Below, piece after piece: positions 1 to 5,276 of a stretch of DNA of 6,199 nt; within the stretch, counting starts at the first letter, position 1, and each line of letters opens with the position of its first letter. Made by a program: the position numbers and the translations under genes. This DNA is from CAZHUN01 sp043801115. Lineage in GTDB: Archaea > Iainarchaeota > Iainarchaeia > Iainarchaeales > UBA10191. The notes under the pieces were generated by a model. It did no database searches. It was given only the letters and a program-made list of their open reading frames with translations, and was not told where the DNA came from. The stretch lies in contig JAZDMJ010000064.1 of the NCBI GenBank assembly GCA_043801115.1, positions 1-6,199 of the forward strand, written 5' to 3'.

Positions 1-932
1 TTTACCACGTCTTTGTTGTTTTTCGTCGACACTACTACTTGAAAATGGGAAGAATAATCGAGTAAGGATTCGATTATTTTGTTTTTTGACACAAACGAGC
101 CTCTTAGTTTTACCAAGTCGTCGCTTCGCGCGAGCATTTCAAACTCGGAAATAGAACCGTCTTTTGAAACTTTTCTGGGTTTGATGATGTCGCCAGTTCT
201 GTATCGAATAATTGGAGTGGAAAAGTTTTGATAATCGGTAACCAGCAGGTTTTCTCCCGATTCTTCTGCAATGGATTCAACCCTGATGCCTTCTTCGATG
301 ACTTTTATTTTTGAAGGGTTCTTTTCAGAAACGCCGATAGCAGGGCATTCTGTCAGTCCGAAATGGTTGATGACTTCAACTCCTTTTTCTTTGAATATTC
401 GAATGTAGGAAGGATACAGTTTTTCGCCCGCGACAAGCACTTTTTTAGGATAATTTGTTGGCTTGAGTTCGGAGAGGAGGTTTAACGCATAGCTGGGCAA
501 CGACATCCACACGTTGGGTCGCAGTTTTTGGATGAGGAACAGCATCTTTTCTTTCGAATATGTGTTTGGCCCGCCCAGCGGAATGACTGGAAGGTTCATT
601 CTATTGCACGCACGCTCGTACATGCTTCCCGGAATGTAGCTGCCGTAGGTGAAAAGGTTGAGCGCCGTGTCTTTTGGCGTTACTTCAGAGAGTTGGATGG
701 ATTTTACGGTTCGGCGCAAGAAGAATTCAACTGCTTCTTTGGAATAGTAGATGAAGAGTGGATCTCCGGTCGAACCACTGGTGACGCGCATTTCGAAAAA
801 ATGTTTGGGCGGGTTTTTGGGCAACGATTTTTTGGAAGAAGGTGGAATCGAGTTCCATTCTTGGACTGTTTTGACTTGTGAATGGCCAAATTGGTGCAGT
901 AGTGCGTTCATTTTGGAAATTCGTTTTTCCAT
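1..932 (-). CDS. PaaK/CapK-like adenylate-forming ligase (partial, C-terminus beyond window)
   Basis: This is an AMP-forming acyl-adenylate/CoA ligase of the phenylacetate-CoA ligase (PaaK/CapK) type; family members activate a carboxylate with ATP and usually pass it to CoA. About 310 residues are present and the frame stays open through base 1. Visible motifs are the phosphate-binding loop SGSTGDP (residues 52-58), GEKL (169-172), FGLTE (191-195), RYRTGDII (243-250) with the ribose-binding Asp, and the hinge-like segment ARSDDLVKLRG (268-278). The C-terminal subdomain is mostly missing at the edge. ATG at 932 was chosen because GTGAT (940-944) lies 7 nt upstream and overlaps the stop of the preceding gene, 8 nt away. 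Only about 50 residues precede the loop, shorter than typical PaaK (about 85-95, from memory). The substrate is unknown; aryl or fatty acid, or an envelope building block, are possibilities. The family call is secure, the role is not. Confidence 0.87.
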   Translation of the reverse strand, partial: MEKRISKMNALLHQFGHSQVKTVQEWNSIPPSSKKSLPKNPPKHFFEMRVTSGSTGDPLFIYYSKEAVEFFLRRTVKSIQLSEVTPKDTALNLFTYGSYIPGSMYERACNRMNLPVIPLGGPNTYSKEKMLFLIQKLRPNVWMSLPSYALNLLSELKPTNYPKKVLVAGEKLYPSYIRIFKEKGVEVINHFGLTECPAIGVSEKNPSKIKVIEEGIRVESIAEESGENLLVTDYQNFSTPIIRYRTGDIIKPRKVSKDGSISEFEMLARSDDLVKLRGSFVSKNKIIESLLDYSSHFQVVVSTKNNKDVV

Positions 933-939
933 GTGTTGA

Positions 940-944
940 ATCAC
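940..944 (-). promoter_or_regulatory. Shine-Dalgarno of the ligase gene
   Basis: On the minus strand GTGAT lies 7 nt before the ATG at 932 and contains the TGA stop of the upstream gene. It matches the GGTGAT part of the archaeal Shine-Dalgarno. The arrangement suggests the ligase is translated by coupling or re-initiation from the preceding cistron. Confidence 0.5.
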
Positions 945-1430
945 TTCTGTTCGATGGGGGTTTCTTTAAAGATGGATTCAAAGCTCTTTCGAGTCATGTC
1001 TCGGATTTCTTCAAAACTGGCTTGCTTTTGCTGGGAAACGATTTTTTGCACATTTTGCTCGTGCGCACGTTCTTCGATTCTTTTGAACACTTTTTTAGGC
1101 GGTTCTGTTGGAATTCCCGCTTTCAAGGTCAAGGGTTTGATGCTTCCAAAAAGGGCTTTCGCATAAGCGGCGAGCCATTTCTTTTTGTCCCACTCTTTGG
1201 TATTGACTGCGATTCGGCCTACTTGGTTGAGCAAGCTTTCCTGCAATGCTTGCAATTCGGCTTTGGACGAAAGGGTTTTTTCGTCGATTAATACTCCAAA
1301 GTTGGTTTTTTGGCCGTTTTCGATTTCATGGTTGAAAAAGTCGAACTCTGGCAATTTGGAATACTGTTCAAACAATCGCATCTTTTGAAAGCCATCGAGT
1401 TTGAGTTCGAGTTCGACGCTTTCAGGGGCG

Positions 1431-1434
1431 AAAA
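1431..1434 (-). other. Apparent frameshift site (run of four T on the minus strand)
   Basis: On the minus strand the junction reads GAC TTT TCG CCC in the upstream frame, while the downstream frame needs TTC GCC CCT GAA. One extra T in this four-base run would give continuous R-D-F-F-A-P-E-S-V. Homopolymer runs are common places for indels and base-calling errors. Confidence 0.6.
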
Positions 1435-1942
1435 GTCTCGGATGATTGCATTGTTTTGGTATGGGCCGTGGAATTCGTGGCCCAATCGCATCATAGTAGG
1501 ATAGGCCATTTCGAGGTATAACATCATCGAAGCGACGATTCTGTTTTCGAGTGGCAGAACATCAGAATCGAACGAGAATTGAATGTCGGACGTTTTTTCG
1601 CCGTTTAGCGTTTTCTGTCCAAAATCGCTTTTGTAAAACTTGAAATAGCCAATCAAATCTGTGGCAAGTTCGTTTCTCTGTTCGACCGAAAGCGTTTTTC
1701 GAGAGCCTTGAAAGTACATGAAAAAATTGGAAATTTTGGAAGGATGATTGAAAAGGCGCGCAATTTCCTCAGCGGAATGACTTTGCTTCAAGGTTTGGTT
1801 GGCTTGGAAGAGAGTTTGCATGAACTCAGGGCCAATATAAGAAACGGCTTCGTTGAAAGTGAACGGCCACAACGCCCCAATCGTGTTTCCCTTATGCAAA
1901 CGGGCCAAATCCTCGCCCGCAATGGCACACCATTGCCTGACT

Positions 1943-2281
1943 TCACTGTTCAATGACAATCTCTCCCTTGTCCGCATCCACCAAAACCTTGCTGTCTTCC
2001 TTCAACAATTCAAACGCGTTGGCCACTTCCAAAACGCACGGAATGCCCATCTCTCGAGAAACAATCGCCAAATGCGACAACGTTCCACCAACCTCGCTCA
2101 CAACCGCCCCCGCTTTCAAGAAAGCGACTCCAAAAAGAGGCGAATTATTCCGAACAACAACCACGTCATTAGAAGAGACGGCAAACGCTTTTTTGACCGA
2201 ATCCACGCGCTTGACAAAACCAACAAACTGCCCTTTGGAAACTGGAACTCCAGAAAGTCTGAACGTGTGTGACTCTTTCAT
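1943..2281 (-). CDS. Standalone PEP-utilising-enzyme mobile (phosphohistidine swivel) domain protein
   Basis: This 112-residue protein consists of essentially one domain, the swivelling domain of PEP synthase, pyruvate phosphate dikinase and rifampin phosphotransferase (PF00391 type). The signature GGTLSHLAIVSREMGIPCVL spans 65-84, with His70 in the position of the phosphorylated histidine. In the large enzymes this His carries phosphate between an ATP-grasp domain and a PEP/pyruvate or acceptor site. Neither of those domains is present here or elsewhere in the window. The protein ends naturally after VDADKGEIVIEQ, so it is not an obvious fragment. It is the first gene of a three-gene operon with the helical protein and the ligase. 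ATG at 2281 fits a TATA-like box centred about 28 nt upstream, implying a nearly leaderless message. Its phosphodonor must come from elsewhere, or the His has another role. Confidence 0.88.
   Translation of the reverse strand: MKESHTFRLSGVPVSKGQFVGFVKRVDSVKKAFAVSSNDVVVVRNNSPLFGVAFLKAGAVVSEVGGTLSHLAIVSREMGIPCVLEVANAFELLKEDSKVLVDADKGEIVIEQ
1961..1967 (-). promoter_or_regulatory. Possible Shine-Dalgarno for the frameshifted helical gene
   Basis: GGGAGAG on the minus strand lies 7 nt before TTG at 1953 inside the end of the mobile-domain gene. It favours TTG-1953 over the in-frame ATG at 1977, which has no good ribosome site. Confidence 0.4.
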
Positions 2282-2304
2282 AGAAACTTCTTATCCGAAA
2301 TCAC

Positions 2305-2313
2305 ATATTTTAA
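2305..2313 (-). promoter_or_regulatory. TATA-like box of the PEP-domain/ligase operon
   Basis: The minus strand carries TTAAAATAT here, centred about 28 nt before the ATG at 2281. That is the normal distance from an archaeal TATA box to the transcription start, so the message would start within a few bases of the start codon. Confidence 0.5.
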
Positions 2314-2339
2314 CCTATTGAAAGGGCGCATTGTCATTG

Positions 2340-2346
2340 TTTATAA
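2340..2346 (+). promoter_or_regulatory. TATA-like box of the methyltransferase gene
   Basis: TTTATAA on the plus strand predicts transcription from about 2369, giving a roughly 16-nt leader before the ATG at 2385. It lies downstream of a possible TTG start at 2331, which argues against that start. The region 2282-2384 therefore holds two divergent promoters. Confidence 0.5.
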
Positions 2347-2384
2347 CCCTCTCTCTTTTAAACTTCAGTTTCCTGCTCTGCAAA

Positions 2385-3188
2385 ATGCCAAAGGCTGTTT
2401 CCGTAGCCGATTCCACTATTTCGGCCAACGCCACCAAAATGTATTCCCTGCACGGCCAGCGCTTTGACGAGCACGTTTCTTTGGGAAAAACGATTGACAA
2501 CCGATTTATCGAATTGCCAGCGATTCTCAAACTTGTAAAGTCTGCCAAACCAAAAGGAAAAAAACTGTTGGACTTGGGCTGTGGCGGCGGATGGCACGCA
2601 AGAGAATACGTCAAATTGGGCGCTCGAGTGACAGGAATCGACTTGAGCGATTCGTTGCTCGAAATTGCGCAAAAGCGCGTTCCAAACGCTTCTTTTCGCA
2701 AAATGGACATGTTGAAGCTTTCGTTTCCCAGAAACTCGTTCGATATTGTTACTTCAAGCTTGGCCATGCACTACAAAGATTGGGATGGGTGGATGGAACA
2801 AGTTTCGCGCGTGCTCAAAAAAGACGGCCAGTTCTTTTTTTCCCACACCAACCCGTATGACGATGGTAGAAGAAGGTTTTTCTTCCACGGCAAGAAATTT
2901 TCAGTATGGGGAAGAGTAAAAGACGTCAAGACAGGAAAAGCGCAAGTCATTGGCGATTATTTTTCAAACCCGGTATTGGAATCGGATTGGGGCAAAGGAT
3001 TCAAAGTACGCTGGTATCATGCCACACTGGAACAAATCGTTTCCGCTATCACAAAAAACGGTTTTCGCATCGAACAAATTCTAGAACCCAAACCACTCGC
3101 AAAAGCCAAAAAACTCGATCCCAAAAGATACGCATTCACGTCCAAACACCCAGTCATCCTCGTATTCAAACTCAAAAACGAAAAGTGA
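2385..3188 (+). CDS. Class I SAM-dependent methyltransferase
   Basis: This 267-residue Rossmann-fold methyltransferase (Methyltransf_11/UbiE-like) moves a methyl group from S-adenosylmethionine to an unknown acceptor. Motif I LLDLGCGGG lies at 61-69, the acidic residue for the SAM ribose is Asp86 in GIDLS (84-88), the adenine-contact Asp is probably Asp108 in KMDML, and the motif IV strand is FDIV (119-122), followed by SSLAMHY and a VLKKDGQFFFSH strand. The C-terminal 110 residues have no motif I can assign and may form a substrate cap. There is no signal or membrane segment. The ATG at 2385 was preferred over TTG at 2331 because a TATA-like box lies between them; Met19 (2439) is another possible start. 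The gene is alone on the plus strand, divergent from the phosphohistidine/ligase operon and convergent with the Fic operon. Nothing in its context fixes a substrate. Confidence 0.88.
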   Translation: MPKAVSVADSTISANATKMYSLHGQRFDEHVSLGKTIDNRFIELPAILKLVKSAKPKGKKLLDLGCGGGWHAREYVKLGARVTGIDLSDSLLEIAQKRVPNASFRKMDMLKLSFPRNSFDIVTSSLAMHYKDWDGWMEQVSRVLKKDGQFFFSHTNPYDDGRRRFFFHGKKFSVWGRVKDVKTGKAQVIGDYFSNPVLESDWGKGFKVRWYHATLEQIVSAITKNGFRIEQILEPKPLAKAKKLDPKRYAFTSKHPVILVFKLKNEK

Positions 3189-3249
3189 ATATTTTTCCAA
3201 AAAGCAGCAGTTACTAAAACAATACTTACTTTTGCCACCTGCAAGTAGC

Positions 3250-3257
3250 TATTAAAC
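3250..3257 (+). promoter_or_regulatory. TATA-like box for the candidate small RNA
   Basis: TATTAAAC lies about 26 nt before the start of a GC-rich block at 3279. The spacing matches the TATA boxes of nearby genes. It is AT-rich sequence in an AT-rich stretch, so this could be chance. Confidence 0.35.
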
Positions 3258-3278
3258 TGCTTTGGATTACCTACATTA

Positions 3279-3358
3279 TCGGCCGATGACGAACTGACGA
3301 TGACGTCGACCCGAAAGGGGATGAAAGGAGATGGGCAGGCTGAGGCTTCTTGATTTTT
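3279..3358 (+). ncRNA. Candidate structured small RNA
   Basis: This roughly 80-nt GC-rich island sits in an AT-rich region between convergent genes. It begins about 26 nt after a TATA-like box and ends at a run of five T. TCGGCC (3279-3284) can pair with GGCTGA (3338-3343), and a CCC-GAAA-GGG hairpin with a GNRA tetraloop lies inside (3310-3319). Alternatively GCC-GATGA at the 5' side and CTGA-GGC at the 3' side form a kink-turn-like arrangement: GCC/GGC stem, GAT bulge and tandem GA pairs, as in box C/D RNAs. Internal CTGA and GATGA copies at 3294-3301 resemble D'/C' boxes but lie too close together for a standard guide RNA. It overlaps no convincing protein gene. Its type and target are unknown, and existence as a transcript is inference. 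Confidence 0.4.
3329..3346 (+). repeat. 18-nt GC-rich element, copy 1
   Basis: AGATGGGCAGGCTGAGGC matches the element at 5776-5793 at 15 of 18 positions in the same orientation. Both copies lie between the end of a plus-strand gene and the end of a minus-strand gene. This copy is in the 3' part of the candidate small RNA. Confidence 0.4.
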
Positions 3359-3375
3359 AGTGCTATAATGCACTA
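3358..3375. repeat. 18-bp dyad, copy 1
   Basis: TAGTGC-TATAAT-GCACTA is an inverted repeat with 6-bp arms. It matches the second dyad at 15 of 18 bases and starts 41 bp before it, close to four helical turns. On the plus strand it is followed by ATTTT, so it could be a terminator hairpin; the paired spacing also suits a protein-binding site. Confidence 0.6.
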
Positions 3376-3398
3376 ATTTTACACTTTTTACCTATTTC

Positions 3399-3416
3399 TA
3401 GTGCTAAATAGCACTA
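3399..3416. repeat. 18-bp dyad, copy 2
   Basis: TAGTGCTA-AA-TAGCACTA is a perfect palindrome with 8-bp arms around AA. It lies 9 bp beyond the stop codon of the Fic partner gene. Like copy 1 it is followed on the plus strand by a T-rich tract, and has no T-run on the minus side. Confidence 0.6.
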
Positions 3417-3425
3417 TTTTGTGTT

Positions 3426-3626
3426 TTAATCAAAGAATCTGTCTTTTGGTTTTTTCAGAAAGTTTTCAACATCCCATTCGTAAAAGTTTTCGCTTCCATC
3501 AGCATTTCTTTGTATGGTTTGCCCTTTCATGAACTTCAAAAACGCTTTCCACTTTTTCTTTCCAATTTTTTCAATCACTTGCTGTTTGTTCAAATCAATC
3601 ACCAATTTTACAGGAATGTGCTCCAA
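3426..3626 (-). CDS. Small protein co-encoded with Fic (function unknown)
   Basis: This basic protein of up to 66 residues is encoded directly downstream of the Fic gene and overlaps its end by 19 nt if TTG at 3626 is the start. Other starts are TTG-3605 or GTG-3602 just after the Fic stop, and coupling to Fic termination is likely either way. It has a lysine-rich helical stretch (IEKIGKKKWKAFLKFMKGQT, 20-36) followed by a DGSENFYEWDVENFL segment (43-57). The pattern of a Trp/Phe helix, GQT, DG, a YxWDVE-type strand and FL reminds me of small archaeal proteins, but I cannot name a family. It has no membrane segment and none of the (S/T)xxxE(G/N) motif used by VbhA/FicA antitoxins, so it is not a classical Fic antitoxin. 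It may modulate Fic, be a Fic target, or be unrelated. Confidence 0.7.
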   Translation of the reverse strand: MEHIPVKLVIDLNKQQVIEKIGKKKWKAFLKFMKGQTIQRNADGSENFYEWDVENFLKKPKDRFFD

Positions 3627-4603
3627 TATGATTCTGTTAGTTCTTGGGTTGCGAATTGAACCAATTCTTCATAGTTTTTTGGTTCTGCTTTGGTTGGAAG
3701 TGATGAATCTGCGGCATTCAGCGTGGATAAATAGTTTGCCCTGTTTTTTTTATGAAATATTAGCGGCGGATAAGTGTTTTTCATTAGAATAAAATTCATC
3801 AACAATCTTCCAGTTCTTCCGTTTCCGTCCATGAATGGGTGAATTTTTTCGAACTTGTGGTGAAAAATAACTGCCAGCGCAAACGGGTTCATTTTTTTCT
3901 TGTTTTCGTTAAACCATTTCAGCAACAAATCAATGTCGATGTGAATGTATTGGAAAGGCGTTGACTTGAATCTAGAATGCGTAACAAGTATATCTCTTGT
4001 TCGATAACCTGTTCTAGGATCAATGTTTTCCATCAAACCAGAATGGATGGATTGGATAAACTCGTTGTTTAGCTCTTTTTTGAAGTCAAGAGAGTTGAAA
4101 ACTTTTTCCGTGTTCTGCAAGTCATGAATTTCTCGCAGAGTCTTTCCTTTTGGAGTAAGCCCTTCTTCCAACAAGTCCCTGGCTTCCTTTAGGCTAATAG
4201 TGTTTCCTTCAATCGAAGTTGAGTTATAAGCAAACTCTATCAAAAAGTTTTTGAAAATCTCTTTTTTTGTCAACGCATCAAGCTTTTCGAATACTCTCGA
4301 ATAATGCAACTTGCACGCCTCTACTTCAGCAAGCCTTTCCCCCAAAAAAGGATCGCTTTTCAGCTTCAGTTTTTGGGCTTCCTCCAAAAAATGATTAGAT
4401 TCAAGAAAAAGATTTATTGTCCTGTACGCCTTTTCGATTTGCTTCTTGTATTTTGGCAGCTTGCCCAAAGCAGATTTAACTCCCTGAACAGAATTACCCA
4501 AATAAGCTATATCCTTCACTCCAACCTTTGCCCCCTTTCTCGCAGAGGCTCTCAAATAATAATACGACTTTCCGCCAACCACTTTCTTATAAACGTAAAC
4601 CAT
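3608..4603 (-). CDS. Fic family protein AMP-transferase, class II with inhibitory helix
   Basis: This 331-residue Fic protein probably transfers AMP (or another nucleotide moiety) to hydroxyl groups on target proteins, or removes it. The catalytic motif HPFMDGNGRTGR (255-266) matches HxFx(D/E)GNGRxxR in full, with His255 as base, Asp259 for the metal and the arginines for phosphate. STSIEG (128-133) is the (S/T)xxxE(G/N) inhibitory motif; its Glu132 should hold the enzyme in check, as in other class II Fic proteins. Residues 1-45 (YVYKK...KSYYYLR...RKG...KDIAYLGN) form a small N-terminal region of a style I associate with archaeal Fic proteins. No C-terminal winged helix is evident. ATG at 4603 was chosen because a TATA-like box lies 26 nt upstream; a TTG-type extension to 4660 would cross the promoter and adds a Cys-rich, implausible peptide. 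It is the first gene of a two-gene operon. Confidence 0.93.
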   Translation of the reverse strand: MVYVYKKVVGGKSYYYLRASARKGAKVGVKDIAYLGNSVQGVKSALGKLPKYKKQIEKAYRTINLFLESNHFLEEAQKLKLKSDPFLGERLAEVEACKLHYSRVFEKLDALTKKEIFKNFLIEFAYNSTSIEGNTISLKEARDLLEEGLTPKGKTLREIHDLQNTEKVFNSLDFKKELNNEFIQSIHSGLMENIDPRTGYRTRDILVTHSRFKSTPFQYIHIDIDLLLKWFNENKKKMNPFALAVIFHHKFEKIHPFMDGNGRTGRLLMNFILMKNTYPPLIFHKKNRANYLSTLNAADSSLPTKAEPKNYEELVQFATQELTESYWSTFL

Positions 4604-4623
4604 ACAAATACAACAAATCCAAC

Positions 4624-4633
4624 AATTTAAAAA
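4624..4633 (-). promoter_or_regulatory. TATA-like box of the Fic operon
   Basis: On the minus strand TTTTTAAATT is centred about 26 nt from the A of the ATG at 4603, so the Fic message is predicted to be leaderless. The upstream flank, where TFB would bind, lies in the adjacent inverted repeat. Confidence 0.55.
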
Positions 4634-4634
4634 C

Positions 4635-4672
4635 CTACCCTCTACAACACAAATACTCAATGTAGAGGGTAG
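4635..4672. repeat. Perfect 12-bp inverted repeat, probable operator
   Basis: CTACCCTCTACA (4635-4646) and TGTAGAGGGTAG (4661-4672) are exact reverse complements with a 14-nt spacer. The repeat begins one base upstream of the Fic TATA box, where the TFB-recognition element should be. A dimeric repressor binding here would block initiation. It lies outside the predicted Fic transcript, so an RNA hairpin role for Fic is unlikely. Confidence 0.7.
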
Positions 4673-4779
4673 AATGGGTGTTTGCTCATATCATCACTTA
4701 TTCAAACTGAATTACAATTTATCTATAACCCAAAAGAAAAACAATCAGTCGCTAACGCAAAAGCTCTTAGGAGAATTAG

Positions 4780-4788
4780 TATTTAATA
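4780..4788 (+). promoter_or_regulatory. TATA-like box of the NUDIX gene
   Basis: TATTTAATA predicts transcription from about 4810, which is exactly an ATG (4810-4812) lying one base out of frame with the NUDIX coding frame. Otherwise the leader to the TTG at 4832 would be about 22 nt with GGGG (4822-4825) as a weak ribosome site. Confidence 0.5.
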
Positions 4789-4831
4789 CTTGAAATGCTT
4801 AATGTTTTTATGATTGTTAAAGGGGTAAAAT

Positions 4832-5233
4832 TTGCATAATACTGTTGTTGCTGTTTTCATCAAGGGCAAAAAGCTGTTGATGGACAAGAGAAAGGATTCG
4901 AAAAAAGTTTATGCTAGCTTTCTAATGTGCCCAAGCGGGCATATAGAAGAAGGAGAATCTTTGGAAAAGGCGCTTGCAAGGGAAATGAAGGAAGAGCTTG
5001 ATATTGAAGTATTGAAATCAAATTATCTTTTCACAATAGAAGACATTGACCCTTTTTCGAAAAACGAGTTTAAGCACAATTTCATGCTTGTGGAAAAATA
5101 CACTGGCGAGATAAAAAATACACTAGAAGGCAACTCTCTGAAATACATGGAATACAGCAAAATCATGAAAGCCAAGCCAGTATTAATAGTTGAAAAACTT
5201 ACAAAAAAACTGCACGCCAAAAACCTGATTTAA
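4832..5233 (+). CDS. NUDIX hydrolase
   Basis: This 133-residue protein is a single NUDIX domain, hydrolysing a nucleoside diphosphate linked to another moiety with Mg2+. The NUDIX box lies at 36-58 (GHIEEGESLEKALAREMKEELDI read in two parts) and follows Gx5Ex7REUxEExGU, with catalytic Arg50-Glu51 and metal-binding Glu54-Glu55; the usual late Gly is Asp57. The N-terminal strand NTVVAVFIKGKKLLM (3-17) is the expected start of the fold. The gene is divergent from the Fic operon and followed by a separate promoter. In frame, a TAA at 4826 forces the start to TTG-4832 or later, and Met17 would cut off the first strand. An upstream leaderless ATG at 4810, one base out of frame, could have been the original start. 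The substrate is not predictable; (d)NTP clean-up or nucleotide-sugar hydrolysis are common. Confidence 0.9.
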   Translation: MHNTVVAVFIKGKKLLMDKRKDSKKVYASFLMCPSGHIEEGESLEKALAREMKEELDIEVLKSNYLFTIEDIDPFSKNEFKHNFMLVEKYTGEIKNTLEGNSLKYMEYSKIMKAKPVLIVEKLTKKLHAKNLI

Positions 5234-5247
5234 AAACAACAATAAAA

Positions 5248-5254
5248 TTATATA
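5248..5254 (+). promoter_or_regulatory. TATA-like box of the 156-aa hypothetical gene
   Basis: TTATATA is centred about 26 nt before GTG at 5277, predicting a leaderless message and ruling out the TTG at 5256, which lies 2 nt beyond the box. Confidence 0.55.
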
Positions 5255-5276
5255 CTTGGTTTTGTATAATAGGATA

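Larger units (their letters stand above)
941..1977 (-). pseudogene. Frameshifted helical protein of unknown family, partner of the PEP mobile-domain protein
   Basis: Two overlapping minus-strand frames (1977 down to 1288, and a second ending at 941) read as one protein of about 337-345 residues if a single base is added near 1431-1434. The first frame is protein-like through GHEFHGPY and IIRDF, then degenerates into a serine/asparagine-rich tail. The other frame takes over with FAPESVELELKLDGF and continues to the stop at 941. I do not recognise the family. It is rich in predicted helix, has no signal peptide or membrane segment, and ends in a charged segment. The start is uncertain: ATG at 1977 lies inside the preceding gene, while TTG at 1953 has GGGAGAG 7 nt upstream and overlaps the previous stop by 11 nt. 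Context suggests it works with the phosphohistidine domain, perhaps as the acceptor-binding part. Real mutation, sequencing error or recoding cannot be told apart here. Confidence 0.7.

Noticed and set aside
528..981. Several open frames on both strands opposite or across the ligase gene
   Set aside because: They are shadows: the minus-strand ligase frame is open through base 1 with all family motifs, while these have low-complexity, Phe/Trp-rich translations.
1425..1440. Programmed -1 frameshifting
   Set aside because: The site C-TTT-TCG does not fit a slippery heptamer and I saw no clear downstream pseudoknot; a simple indel explains it.
2331..2384. N-terminal extension of the methyltransferase from TTG
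   Set aside because: It would place the TATA-like box inside the coding sequence and adds a hydrophobic peptide unlike the start of a cytosolic methyltransferase.
3201..3263. AAAGCAG / CTGCTTT inverted repeat
   Set aside because: Seven-base arms about 49 nt apart in AT-rich DNA are weak and could be chance.
3281..3346. Standard box C/D methylation-guide RNA
   Set aside because: The C to D' gap is about 4 nt and D'/C' are nearly fused, too short for normal 12-nt guides; only the terminal kink-turn resemblance was kept.
3017..3373. A 118-codon minus-strand frame overlapping the methyltransferase end and the small-RNA island
   Set aside because: Its translation has a serine-rich run over the GC-rich island and antisense methyltransferase sequence, with no promoter, ribosome site or recognisable domain.
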